Positions 1-7,127 of a stretch of DNA of 64,000 nt are shown here, in pieces; within the stretch, counting starts at the first letter, position 1; the number at the start of each line of letters is the position of its first letter. The translations under genes were made by a program, and so were the position numbers. The DNA is from Nibribacter koreensis (GTDB lineage Bacteria; Bacteroidota; Bacteroidia; Cytophagales; Hymenobacteraceae), in contig NZ_BAABGX010000001.1 in NCBI RefSeq assembly GCF_039541795.1, positions 1,178,001 to 1,242,000 on the forward strand, given 5' to 3'. The notes below the pieces were generated by a model. It worked only from the letters and a program-made list of their open reading frames with translations, was not told the DNA's origin and ran no database searches.

Positions 1-32
1 CTTGGAAGAGAGGCGTGTCTCTATAAGAAAAG

Positions 33-139
33 AAGGCACAGAACAGGTTTGGGTTTGTATTTGACTGTGCCTTTGTGTGAAAGCCCTGCCTTTTGGATTC
101 TATTTCCGTTATTGGGGTAGAGTTAGAGAGGCAGGGCTT
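33..139. terminator. Two hairpins before fbp
   Basis: Two inverted repeats stand before the first gene. Arms AAGGCACAG (33-41) and CTGTGCCTT (65-73) enclose about 23 nt, and AAGCCCTGCC (81-90) and GGCAGGGCTT (130-139) enclose about 39 nt; the second is followed by CTCTTTT. They probably end the transcript of a gene lying left of the window, but a role in the fbp leader cannot be excluded. The loops are long for intrinsic terminators. Confidence 0.4.
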
Positions 140-209
140 CTCTTTTCAGTAAATTCTTCATCATTAACGCCTTTCCAGTAGTTGGTGGGCTTTCCTATTT
201 CCTTTCTTC

Positions 210-1199
210 ATGAACGATGCATTAGCCCTGCCGGTAGGCACCACTTTAGACAGATTCATCCAGAGAAAACAAGAAGACTTTCCCTTTGCCACCGGCGAGC
301 TGTCTCAACTGCTCCGCGACATTGTACTGGCCGCTAAGATCGTAGCCCGGGACATCAGTCGGTTTGACCAGGACACGGTGGGTCACATGAATACAGAGAA
401 CGTGCAGGGCGAGCAACAGCAGAAGCTGGACGTGATAGCCAACATCCGGTTCATCAGGGCCCTGCGCAACGGCGGCGAAGTCTGCACCATCGTCTCTGAG
501 GAAGAGGAAGAACTCATCCACACGGGCAACCAGCACGCCAAATACATTGTGGCCATGGACCCCGTAGACGGCTCTTCTAATATTGACGTGAACATTCCGG
601 TGGGCACCATTTTCGCCATTTACAGAAGGCTTTCTGAGGCCAACGGAGACGGCACGCTGGAAGACTGTCTGCAACAAGGCACCCGGCAGGTGGCGGCGGG
701 CTACATTTTGTATGGGGCTTCTACCATGCTCGTCTACTCTACCGGCAACGGCGTCAACGGCTTCACCTATGAAACTTCTCTGGGCGAATTCTTCTTGTCT
801 CATCCAGACATCAAGACCCCAAAGATGGGGAAACAATACTCCTGCAATGAGGCCAACGTGAGCTCCTTCCCGCTGGGCGTGCAGAACTACCTGGCCTTCT
901 GCAAATCAGAGAAATACAGCTCACGGTACATTGGCTCTTTGGTGGCAGATTTTCACCGAAACCTGGTAAAGGGCGGCATCTACTTCTACCCGGGCTCTAC
1001 CAAGAACCCCGGCGGAAAACTGAGACTGCTCTACGAGTGCAACCCCTTGGCTTTTCTGGCCGAACAGGCCGGCGGACAAGCCACCGACGGCGTAGAGCGC
1101 ATCCTGGACAAACAGCCTACAGCGCTGCATGAGCGCTGCCCATTGGTCATTGGCTCTGCTGACATGGTAGAAAAGGTAAAGAAATACATGACGCTGTAA
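210..1199 (+). CDS. fbp: Fructose-1,6-bisphosphatase, class 1
   Basis: Hydrolyses fructose-1,6-bisphosphate to fructose-6-phosphate in gluconeogenesis, in the cytoplasm. The 329 residues match the usual class 1 length. The metal-binding region EEEEE near residue 96 and the signature MDPVDGSSNID near residue 116 are intact, and the substrate region includes KNPGGKLRLLYE near residue 265. The start gives the normal class 1 N-terminus (TLDRFI...). The gene runs toward the left flank of the pectin locus and is separated from it by a strong palindrome at 1223. Growth on uronates feeds glyceraldehyde-3-phosphate into gluconeogenesis, so the proximity makes metabolic sense, but nothing in the sequence shows co-regulation. 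Confidence 0.97.
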   Translation: MNDALALPVGTTLDRFIQRKQEDFPFATGELSQLLRDIVLAAKIVARDISRFDQDTVGHMNTENVQGEQQQKLDVIANIRFIRALRNGGEVCTIVSEEEEELIHTGNQHAKYIVAMDPVDGSSNIDVNIPVGTIFAIYRRLSEANGDGTLEDCLQQGTRQVAAGYILYGASTMLVYSTGNGVNGFTYETSLGEFFLSHPDIKTPKMGKQYSCNEANVSSFPLGVQNYLAFCKSEKYSSRYIGSLVADFHRNLVKGGIYFYPGSTKNPGGKLRLLYECNPLAFLAEQAGGQATDGVERILDKQPTALHERCPLVIGSADMVEKVKKYMTL

Positions 1200-1222
1200 A
1201 GCAAAGAATTACACCGAATACA

Positions 1223-1270
1223 AAAGCCGTTTTCGGCCTGATTTCCAGAAATCAGGCCGAAAACGGCTTT
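1223..1270. repeat. Intergenic palindrome copy 1
   Basis: A perfect 23-bp stem with a 2-nt centre lies between the convergent genes fbp and the LamG lipoprotein. The core reads CGGCCTGATTTC with matching changes in the other arm, and the outer stem is AAAGCCG/CGGCTTT. Here a bidirectional terminator role fits the position. Confidence 0.9.
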
Positions 1271-1286
1271 ATCTTTTATAGTCCAA

Positions 1287-1976
1287 TTAACGGGTGGTAG
1301 TAGGAATACCTTCTGAATATTTTTTTGGGAGCAAAGCGGTTTTGAAGAAACGAACGGTCTCAATCTCGCCGTTAAACCAGGAGCGTTGATCCATGCGGAC
1401 CCCAATAGAAGTCTTAGCTGAGGCAGGCAGTGGCTGCATCTCCAGCTCTCCGCTTACCTCTGGCATGCCGTTCACGTAGCCGGTCGCCTTTTTGTCTTTG
1501 TACACCAGGGTCATGGTGGCCCACTGGTCTACCGGGTGCGTTTTAGAGGCATCCATCAAGGTAAGCTGGCCGGTGTCAGACTTCAGAAAAAAATCAGCGT
1601 ACCATTGGTTGTTCTCCTTTAGCCGCAACTCTAGTAAAATACGACGATTAGGATTGGCCGGGTCTTCAATGTGTAAGAAACGCTGTTCTACGTTATTGGG
1701 ATAGGCGACCTTAGGTTTAAAGATCACCTCTACGGTAAACTCATCCACGTCAGCAATGGGATTGTGGTTGATGATCAGGCCGTCATCCACCCCGTCAAAG
1801 GCCACCGCGTTGGCTCCTCCCCTGCCCGCCGTCTGCGTTGGGTTGCCCAGCACCGTAGTAGAATGGTCCATGAGGCCGGTAGGCGTGACTTTCCAGAGAA
1901 TTGGTTTTTGAGGCGTACAGGCCGCCAGGGCAAACAATAACAAAAAGGTAAACGACCGAGAATACAGTGTTTTCAT
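1287..1976 (-). CDS. LamG-like (concanavalin-fold) lipoprotein
   Basis: Predicted secreted lipoprotein of 229 residues. The start at 1976 gives a good signal peptide ending in a lipobox (ALAAC, Cys near residue 19); the longer reading frame from 2066 adds 30 residues with no signal-peptide character. The rest resembles a LamG/concanavalin-type jelly roll: AVAFDGVDDGL near residue 60, FTVEVIFKP, and a C-terminal W-FNGEIETVRF strand. Such domains bind or cleave carbohydrate, but no catalytic motif is recognisable. It lies next to the CE12 esterase at the edge of the pectin locus, so a glycan-binding role is plausible. No LacI-type operator is seen upstream. Confidence 0.7.
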   Translation of the reverse strand: MKTLYSRSFTFLLLFALAACTPQKPILWKVTPTGLMDHSTTVLGNPTQTAGRGGANAVAFDGVDDGLIINHNPIADVDEFTVEVIFKPKVAYPNNVEQRFLHIEDPANPNRRILLELRLKENNQWYADFFLKSDTGQLTLMDASKTHPVDQWATMTLVYKDKKATGYVNGMPEVSGELEMQPLPASAKTSIGVRMDQRSWFNGEIETVRFFKTALLPKKYSEGIPTTTR

Positions 1977-2193
1977 AGTATGGCAGGTAGGTGAAAGCGT
2001 CTTAGGCAGTAACAGAACCAGTTGAAAAAGGCAGTTGTAACCTACCTTTCCCCGAGGCACCAGCAATTCTTCTTATATTTTACGGCAATCTTAAAATAGT
2101 GAACAATTGCGGGCTTCAATTTAACCGAATCTTTCTTTGCAGCTTTACCCAAAGGCGGTCATCTACTGCATAAACATGTCTGCCACTGCCTTT

Positions 2194-2964
2194 TTAGTCC
2201 TTCTTGAGAGCCGGCTGCACTATTCTTTGAGCCAGTTCCAGCTTTAAGTATTTAATCTCGGCTAATACCAGCTGGGCCATTTCACGGGCACCTAGTTCAT
2301 TGAAGTGCGTGTCATCCTGTTTGCCCTGTGGGTAGTTTGGATGTTCTTCTGGCTGTAAGTGTACGAATAACTTTTTAGAGAATTCTGGCCCGTACTGTTG
2401 CAACAAGGCCTGGCTTTTCTTGTCCAAGTCAATCAAGGGCACCTTCTGCTGCTGGGCCACCGTGCGCACCAAGGCTGAGTACACCGCATGGGTTTCTTCC
2501 ACCTTGCCACTAGCGTCAAACTTACGACGGGCGGCAGGCGTGATGAGCACCGGGTTCCCCTTCTTTTTTCTGGTGTCTGAGATGAACCGCACCAGATTGG
2601 CTTTGTAGTCTGCTTCAGTGGTATAGCTTTTCTTGGTGGGCACCTCGTCGTTATGGCCAAACTGGATGAATACGTAATCACCGGCTTTCAAATTGGTAAG
2701 GACGGGTTGCCAGCGGTTTTCTTCCAGAAACGTGCGGGTGCTGCGGCCGTTCTTGGCGTAGTTATGCACCGTGACGGTGGAGTCAAAGAAATGCACGAAC
2801 GGCATGCCCCAGCCGGTCTCTGGATAGGCCCTGGTTTCTTTGATGGAAATGGTGGAATCGCCAATCAAAAATACTGTGACAGGCTTTTTCTCTATAGATA
2901 GAAAGGACATCAAGCCCAGGCCACTTACAAGAAGCAACACTAAGGCAACAGGTATTTTAAGCAT
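2194..2964 (-). CDS. Rhamnogalacturonan acetylesterase-like SGNH hydrolase (CE12)
   Basis: Likely removes acetyl groups from pectin (rhamnogalacturonan or homogalacturonan) outside the cytoplasm. The 256-residue protein has an N-terminal hydrophobic signal or anchor (residues 5-24). The SGNH blocks are in order: GDST with the nucleophile Ser near residue 37, NGRSTRTF with the oxyanion Gly, GHND near residue 103, and DDTHF with the catalytic Asp and His near residue 217. A second CE12 gene lies at 10876-11673; the two share the fold but differ clearly in sequence. The gene reads out of the locus toward the LamG lipoprotein and is separated from the VOC gene by palindrome copy 2. Confidence 0.88.
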   Translation of the reverse strand: MLKIPVALVLLLVSGLGLMSFLSIEKKPVTVFLIGDSTISIKETRAYPETGWGMPFVHFFDSTVTVHNYAKNGRSTRTFLEENRWQPVLTNLKAGDYVFIQFGHNDEVPTKKSYTTEADYKANLVRFISDTRKKKGNPVLITPAARRKFDASGKVEETHAVYSALVRTVAQQQKVPLIDLDKKSQALLQQYGPEFSKKLFVHLQPEEHPNYPQGKQDDTHFNELGAREMAQLVLAEIKYLKLELAQRIVQPALKKD

Positions 2965-3023
2965 ATACTAGAGGTTTCTAATAGGAATATGGTTGACCTA
3001 GCCAGAGGCCAATTCTTAATTTT

Positions 3024-3061
3024 CGTTTTTGGCCTGTTTCTCAGGAATCAGGCCAAAAACG
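3024..3061. repeat. Intergenic palindrome copy 2
   Basis: Core-length copy with one mismatch in the stem (CTGTTTC against GAATCAG). It lies 7 bp after the VOC gene stop and 60 bp before the CE12 start, both on the minus strand. Confidence 0.88.
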
Positions 3062-3068
3062 ATGATAA

Positions 3069-3470
3069 TCAGGTAAGTTCTTCGGATGCTAACATGGGCC
3101 TGCCCCGTTTGCACAACTGGAGTGCCAGCCCCCAAGGATCGCGGAGCATGACCAAATGCGAGCCGTCCTCCAGATGCTGGTTGCTCACTAGCGTAGCCCC
3201 TGCCGCACATAACCTTGCATGGTCCGCGTCAGGGTTCTCAGACACGAAGGCCAGATGCACCAACAGCGGATCCATGGTTCTATAGGGCGGCACTTGGTCT
3301 GCCGGGTTCAAGTAGATTTCTACCATGATGCGGCCACTGTCATCTGCCAGAAAAGTCGTGAAGGGCGCATTGGGCAACTGCCTGACAATCCGCATGCCCA
3401 GATGAGTTGCGTACCAGTCTGCCATGGCCGCCGGATTTTCTACGTTCAGGGCAAAATGTTCCAATTTCAT
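3069..3470 (-). CDS. VOC family (glyoxalase/bleomycin-resistance fold) protein
   Basis: Small cytoplasmic protein of 133 residues with the vicinal oxygen chelate fold: MKLEHFALNVENP at the N-terminus supplies the first metal-ligand position (His5), and a second half begins VHLAFVSENPD near residue 71. It ends with LRDPWGLALQL, a typical VOC C-terminal strand with the DP-G motif. The family includes lactoylglutathione lyases, dioxygenases and resistance proteins, so the substrate cannot be read from sequence. It sits between an esterase and an alpha/beta hydrolase at the edge of the pectin locus, with no motif linking it to pectin breakdown. Confidence 0.85.
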   Translation of the reverse strand: MKLEHFALNVENPAAMADWYATHLGMRIVRQLPNAPFTTFLADDSGRIMVEIYLNPADQVPPYRTMDPLLVHLAFVSENPDADHARLCAAGATLVSNQHLEDGSHLVMLRDPWGLALQLCKRGRPMLASEELT

Positions 3471-3557
3471 AGTCTACAATTTAAAACGGCCGGTGAACTT
3501 AGGGTCTACTCCCTTTTAACCGATAAGAAGAGAAAGCTACAAAAATACTAGGAAAGA

Positions 3558-3576
3558 AGCGCAATCGATTGCATAT
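3558..3576. promoter_or_regulatory. LacI-type operator upstream of the alpha/beta hydrolase
   Basis: AGCGCAATCGATTGCATAT contains the perfect palindrome GCAATCGATTGC with a central CG, the usual form of LacI/GalR operators. The same word occurs at 10365, and one-base variants occur at 30444 and 30651. The site ends 45 bp before the start codon; a TAnnTTTG-like word TATTTCTG (3574-3581, one mismatch) overlaps its right edge, so bound regulator would block the promoter. Confidence 0.72.
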
Positions 3577-3621
3577 TTCTGTATCAAAAACATCTATTCC
3601 ATTCAGCATAATTTTATCCGA

Positions 3622-4602
3622 ATGAGATTTCTGTTCATATGCTTCTTCTTGTTCACCAGTACGGCCTTACAGGCTCAAATGACCTCTGGCCTCACTGGAA
3701 AAACAGATACTTCCTTTTCCAATGCCAGCGCCTATCGGCAAGCGGTAAAGAAGCATCCCGGTATTCAATTAATCACTGAGTTTGAATTGCCCTCGGTCAA
3801 GGAAAAACGCAACATTACTTACCGAAAAATAGGATCCCGAAAACTGGCTCTGGACGCTTTCTACCCGAAGAAGAGTAATAAAGAAAAGACTCCTGCCATC
3901 CTCATCATTCACGGCGGCGGCTGGCGAAGCGGCCACCGACAGCAGCACATTCCCTTGGCCCAGCGCCTAGCCGATTTGGGATATGCCAGCTTCACGGTAG
4001 AATACCGGTTGTCCACCGAGGCCCTCTACCCGGCGGCAGTACATGACTTGAAGGCGGCTATACGGTTCATCAAGGCGAATGCCAATAAATTCAATCTGGA
4101 CACCTCCAAAGTGACGGTTTTGGGCTTTTCGGCGGGCGGCGAGTTGGCGGCCTTGCTGGGAGTGACCAACAAGAACCCAGCCTTTGAAGGTGAAAAAAGT
4201 AAAGACAAGTCAAGCAGCACCGTGCAGGCAGTCATAGACTTGGATGGAACTCTTTCCTTCGTTCATCCTGAGTCGGGGGAAGGGAACGACAGTAAATCCA
4301 TTTCGGCGGCCACGTATTGGTTTGGCTTCCCTAAGAAAGACAATCCTGCTTTGTGGGCAGAGGCCTCTCCCCTCACGCACGCAGGAAAAGCCACGCCGCC
4401 TTTTCTATTCATTAACAGCTCCGTAGACAGAATGCACGCCGGTCGGGACGACTTCAGGAAGGTACTGGACCAATTCAACACCTATTCAGAGGTGCACACC
4501 TTTCAAGATGCACCCCATACGTTTCCGTTGTTTAATCCTTGGTTTGAGCCTACCCTCCGTCACATTGACGACTTCTTAAAAAAGGTCTTCTCCGAAAAGT
4601 AA
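3622..4602 (+). CDS. Secreted alpha/beta hydrolase (carboxylesterase-like)
   Basis: Predicted esterase exported by a signal peptide (residues 1-19, cleavage after LQA). Over 326 residues the alpha/beta hydrolase signs are clear: oxyanion motif HGGGW near residue 98, nucleophile elbow GFSAGGE near residue 173, a late acid in NSSVDRMH, and the catalytic His in APHTF near residue 299. This is the layout of the BD-FAE/CE10-like esterases that remove acetyl or feruloyl groups from plant polysaccharides; the exact ester is unknown. It has its own promoter region with a LacI-type operator at 3558, which places it in the pectin regulon although it is transcribed opposite to the rest of the left half. 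Confidence 0.85.
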   Translation: MRFLFICFFLFTSTALQAQMTSGLTGKTDTSFSNASAYRQAVKKHPGIQLITEFELPSVKEKRNITYRKIGSRKLALDAFYPKKSNKEKTPAILIIHGGGWRSGHRQQHIPLAQRLADLGYASFTVEYRLSTEALYPAAVHDLKAAIRFIKANANKFNLDTSKVTVLGFSAGGELAALLGVTNKNPAFEGEKSKDKSSSTVQAVIDLDGTLSFVHPESGEGNDSKSISAATYWFGFPKKDNPALWAEASPLTHAGKATPPFLFINSSVDRMHAGRDDFRKVLDQFNTYSEVHTFQDAPHTFPLFNPWFEPTLRHIDDFLKKVFSEK

Positions 4603-4613
4603 ATGACATAAAA

Positions 4614-4659
4614 AATCCGTTTTTGGCCTGTTTTAAAGAAAACAGGCCAAAAACGGATT
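4614..4659. repeat. Intergenic palindrome copy 3
   Basis: Perfect 21-bp arms around AAAG, outer stem AATCCG/CGGATT. It lies between the convergent alpha/beta hydrolase and PL1 genes, 12 bp after the former's stop codon. Confidence 0.92.
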
Positions 4660-4684
4660 AAACCCTACCGGTAAATTCTATTAG

Positions 4685-7033
4685 TTATTGAATAACCAAC
4701 CGTTGCCGGATGGCTCCTTCAGAGGTTTCTACCTGTACAAGATACACCCCTGCTTTTAAACTATTTGTCTTGTAGGCTACCCTATTCACCCCGGCCGGAA
4801 TCGTTTTGGTAAGAGTGGCTCCTACCTTTACGCCGCCCAGTGTCTGGAGGGTAATTTTTACCATCTCTGTTTTGGACAGGGTTAATTCAAGCACTGCCTC
4901 ATCTGTGGCCGGATTAGGGTAGACTCTCAACTGTCTATTCAGCTGGCCTTGGTCTTTCTTACCGCCCATTACCGTGCCCGTCACGTCTACTTTTCCTACG
5001 CCCACATTGGCCGGCACCAAGGCAAAAACCGTCTCTACCGGATCTAAGTCATAGCTGTAGGTGAGGTTGGAGGTATTCCACCAGGCACAATCCGTCTGGG
5101 TGATGCTGTTGGCACCCGAGGTACCAATGAACAGGTTGCCCCGTTCACAGGCGAAGCCTTCGCCGTCAAACTTATTGGTAGAGATGGGCAGTTTCACGTT
5201 CTCATAGACATTGTTCTCTATCAAGCCGTGGGCTCCCTGGCGCAAGGCCAATCCATAATCCGTGATGTTCTTAAAGTAGTTGTTGTACAAATGGGCGGCA
5301 CCCCAGCGCAAACTTGGGTTGCGGCCGTCTGTGTTGCTGAAGTAGTTATGATGGAACGTCACTCTAATGGCCCGGTCCTCGGCCTCTGCGGCGGCATTGT
5401 CTGTGTGGCCAATCAATACGTTCTTCATGTGGTCATGGAAGTAGCTCCAGGACACAGTAACATACCGAGACCCTTTCTTGATGTCCAGCAAGCCGTCATA
5501 GGTGTCTACGCCAATGCCCGCGCCTATCTTACTGTAAAATTCGCAGTGGTCCACCCACACGTGCTGGCTTTCATCAATGGTGAGGGCGTCATTTGGGTAG
5601 AAGACTTCATGCAGTTTAAGGTTGCGTACAATCACGTTTTTGTACTCTCTTATGTTCAAGCCCACGTTCTGCAACTCTGCGGTGGCTCCTACCCCCAGAA
5701 TGGAAATGTTGGCCCCGTCCTTAATGGTCACCACCATGGTAGCCGGAGAAGAGATCTTACCAGAAATGTGGACGATCTCTGGCGTAGAGTTGCGCTCTCT
5801 GGAGGCAGCCCAGGCTTCCAGCTCTGCCAGGGTAGAAATTTGAATAATCCTGCCGCCTTGCCCACCGGTCGTGGTGGTGTATCCTTCGCCGCTGGTAGAT
5901 GCATACCCCGTCATGGCGTTGTTGATGGCAGGCGGCGTGCCCTGGAAAAAGTTGGCGGTGATGGTCTTGGCACTGTTCATACGCACTGTAAGCGGGTTTA
6001 CAGCACCAGTGGTGTCACCGCTCCAACCAATAAACTGCCAGCCGGCGGCGGCCGTAGCCGTCAAGGTCACCGTCCCGTTCTTGTCTACCAATTGACTAGC
6101 CGGACTCACCGTGCCCTCGCCTCTGGTAGTAGCAGTTATTTGAAAAGCAGTAGGGCTATTGTCTAAGGCAAAATTGGCAATGACTGACTTTTCGCTGTTC
6201 ATGGTCACGGCGGTGGTTGGCGAGGTGCCGGTGGCGTTTCCGCCCCAGCCAGTAAACACATAGCCAGGCGCCGGGGTGGCCGTTACCGTCACTACCGTGT
6301 TTTTAGCATAGGTGCTGGCATTGGGGTTAACCGTTACCGTACCACCTTGCGCCGGGTTGGCACTGGCAGATAGGGCAAACGTTGCATTGGGATCATCGTT
6401 TCCGCCGGAGCCTATGGCCTGACTGCAGTCTGCAGCTATGGGGTCTTCACCGGTTATTTCCATCCAGGCAATGTCTCCCAGCGGAGCGTTGGCCGTAGAT
6501 TCAATCTTGATTTCGTTCACGCCCTTTGCCAGCGTCACCGGGACTAGCTCAGTCGTCAGGAAGGTGTTGCTGTCCTTTGGCTTTAAGAAGGAAACGGTCT
6601 CACTTACTATGGCTTGATTGACTAATAATCTAGCCACTTCTAACGCCGCAGATCCGCCGCCAGCGTAATTCCATTGCAGTTGATAGGTTCCAGGGGTGGT
6701 TACTTCTACTTTCCAGGTCACGCCCTTACCCGCGGTGTTGGAGATGTTGATGACTGAAATGCTCGTGTTGGTAACGCGTATGCTTCCGTCAAAACTACAC
6801 AAACCTGTACCTGCCGTGGCCGTAGCCGTTATCCTGACCGTGGAAGCCCTAAAGAATCTGCTGATGGATGTGGCGGATGTTCCCTCTGCCGTATTAGTTA
6901 CTTCCAGGCTGTTTGATATTAAAAGAGGCACGGCCTTTACAGGATGAAAGGTTGTGGTTAAGAGCAGCATGAAAGCGCCCCCTCCGGCCAGAATTACTTT
7001 CCTGGCCCTGTTTTTTAACTCGCGGTTGGTCAT
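4685..7033 (-). CDS. Secreted PL1 pectate lyase with T9SS sorting domain
   Basis: Cleaves de-esterified homogalacturonan by beta-elimination at or outside the cell surface. Layout of the 782 residues: signal peptide (about 1-34), a carbohydrate-binding-like jelly roll (about 45-200), two tandem bacterial repeat modules with GWGG and GWSGD (about 216-290 and 294-365), the PL1 beta-helix (about 372-680) with VWVDHCEF near 493 and the catalytic-Arg region GRNPSLRWG near 569, and a C-terminal type A sorting domain beginning LRVYPNPATDE near 700. The last domain indicates export by the type IX system. It follows the CE8-T9SS gene with a 94-bp gap, so de-esterification and cleavage enzymes are likely made together. 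Confidence 0.94.
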   Translation of the reverse strand: MTNRELKNRARKVILAGGGAFMLLLTTTFHPVKAVPLLISNSLEVTNTAEGTSATSISRFFRASTVRITATATAGTGLCSFDGSIRVTNTSISVINISNTAGKGVTWKVEVTTPGTYQLQWNYAGGGSAALEVARLLVNQAIVSETVSFLKPKDSNTFLTTELVPVTLAKGVNEIKIESTANAPLGDIAWMEITGEDPIAADCSQAIGSGGNDDPNATFALSASANPAQGGTVTVNPNASTYAKNTVVTVTATPAPGYVFTGWGGNATGTSPTTAVTMNSEKSVIANFALDNSPTAFQITATTRGEGTVSPASQLVDKNGTVTLTATAAAGWQFIGWSGDTTGAVNPLTVRMNSAKTITANFFQGTPPAINNAMTGYASTSGEGYTTTTGGQGGRIIQISTLAELEAWAASRERNSTPEIVHISGKISSPATMVVTIKDGANISILGVGATAELQNVGLNIREYKNVIVRNLKLHEVFYPNDALTIDESQHVWVDHCEFYSKIGAGIGVDTYDGLLDIKKGSRYVTVSWSYFHDHMKNVLIGHTDNAAAEAEDRAIRVTFHHNYFSNTDGRNPSLRWGAAHLYNNYFKNITDYGLALRQGAHGLIENNVYENVKLPISTNKFDGEGFACERGNLFIGTSGANSITQTDCAWWNTSNLTYSYDLDPVETVFALVPANVGVGKVDVTGTVMGGKKDQGQLNRQLRVYPNPATDEAVLELTLSKTEMVKITLQTLGGVKVGATLTKTIPAGVNRVAYKTNSLKAGVYLVQVETSEGAIRQRLVIQ

Positions 7034-7085
7034 GGTTTCTTTTATTGGTTAGGCAAGCGCATTTGGCTCCCTGTAAATGACATAC

Positions 7086-7117
7086 AAGGAAGGCCCTCCC
7101 AACGGAGAGCCTTCCTT
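7086..7117. terminator. Hairpin between CE8-T9SS and PL1-T9SS genes
   Basis: Arms AAGGAAGGCCCTCC and GGAGAGCCTTCCTT around CAAC, one G-U type mismatch. It starts 10 bp past the CE8 stop codon. The T-run lies on the plus-strand side, so on the minus strand it is more likely a partial terminator or a 3'-end stabiliser than a full stop. Confidence 0.6.
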
Positions 7118-7127
7118 TTTAGATTTC

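Noticed and set aside
210..1199. fbp as a member of the pectin regulon
   Set aside because: No LacI-type operator upstream and a strong palindrome divides it from the locus; metabolic logic alone is not enough.
5228..6166. 312-codon open frame on the plus strand
   Set aside because: It lies entirely opposite the PL1-T9SS gene, whose domains and motifs are certain; no signal or family in the plus-strand product.
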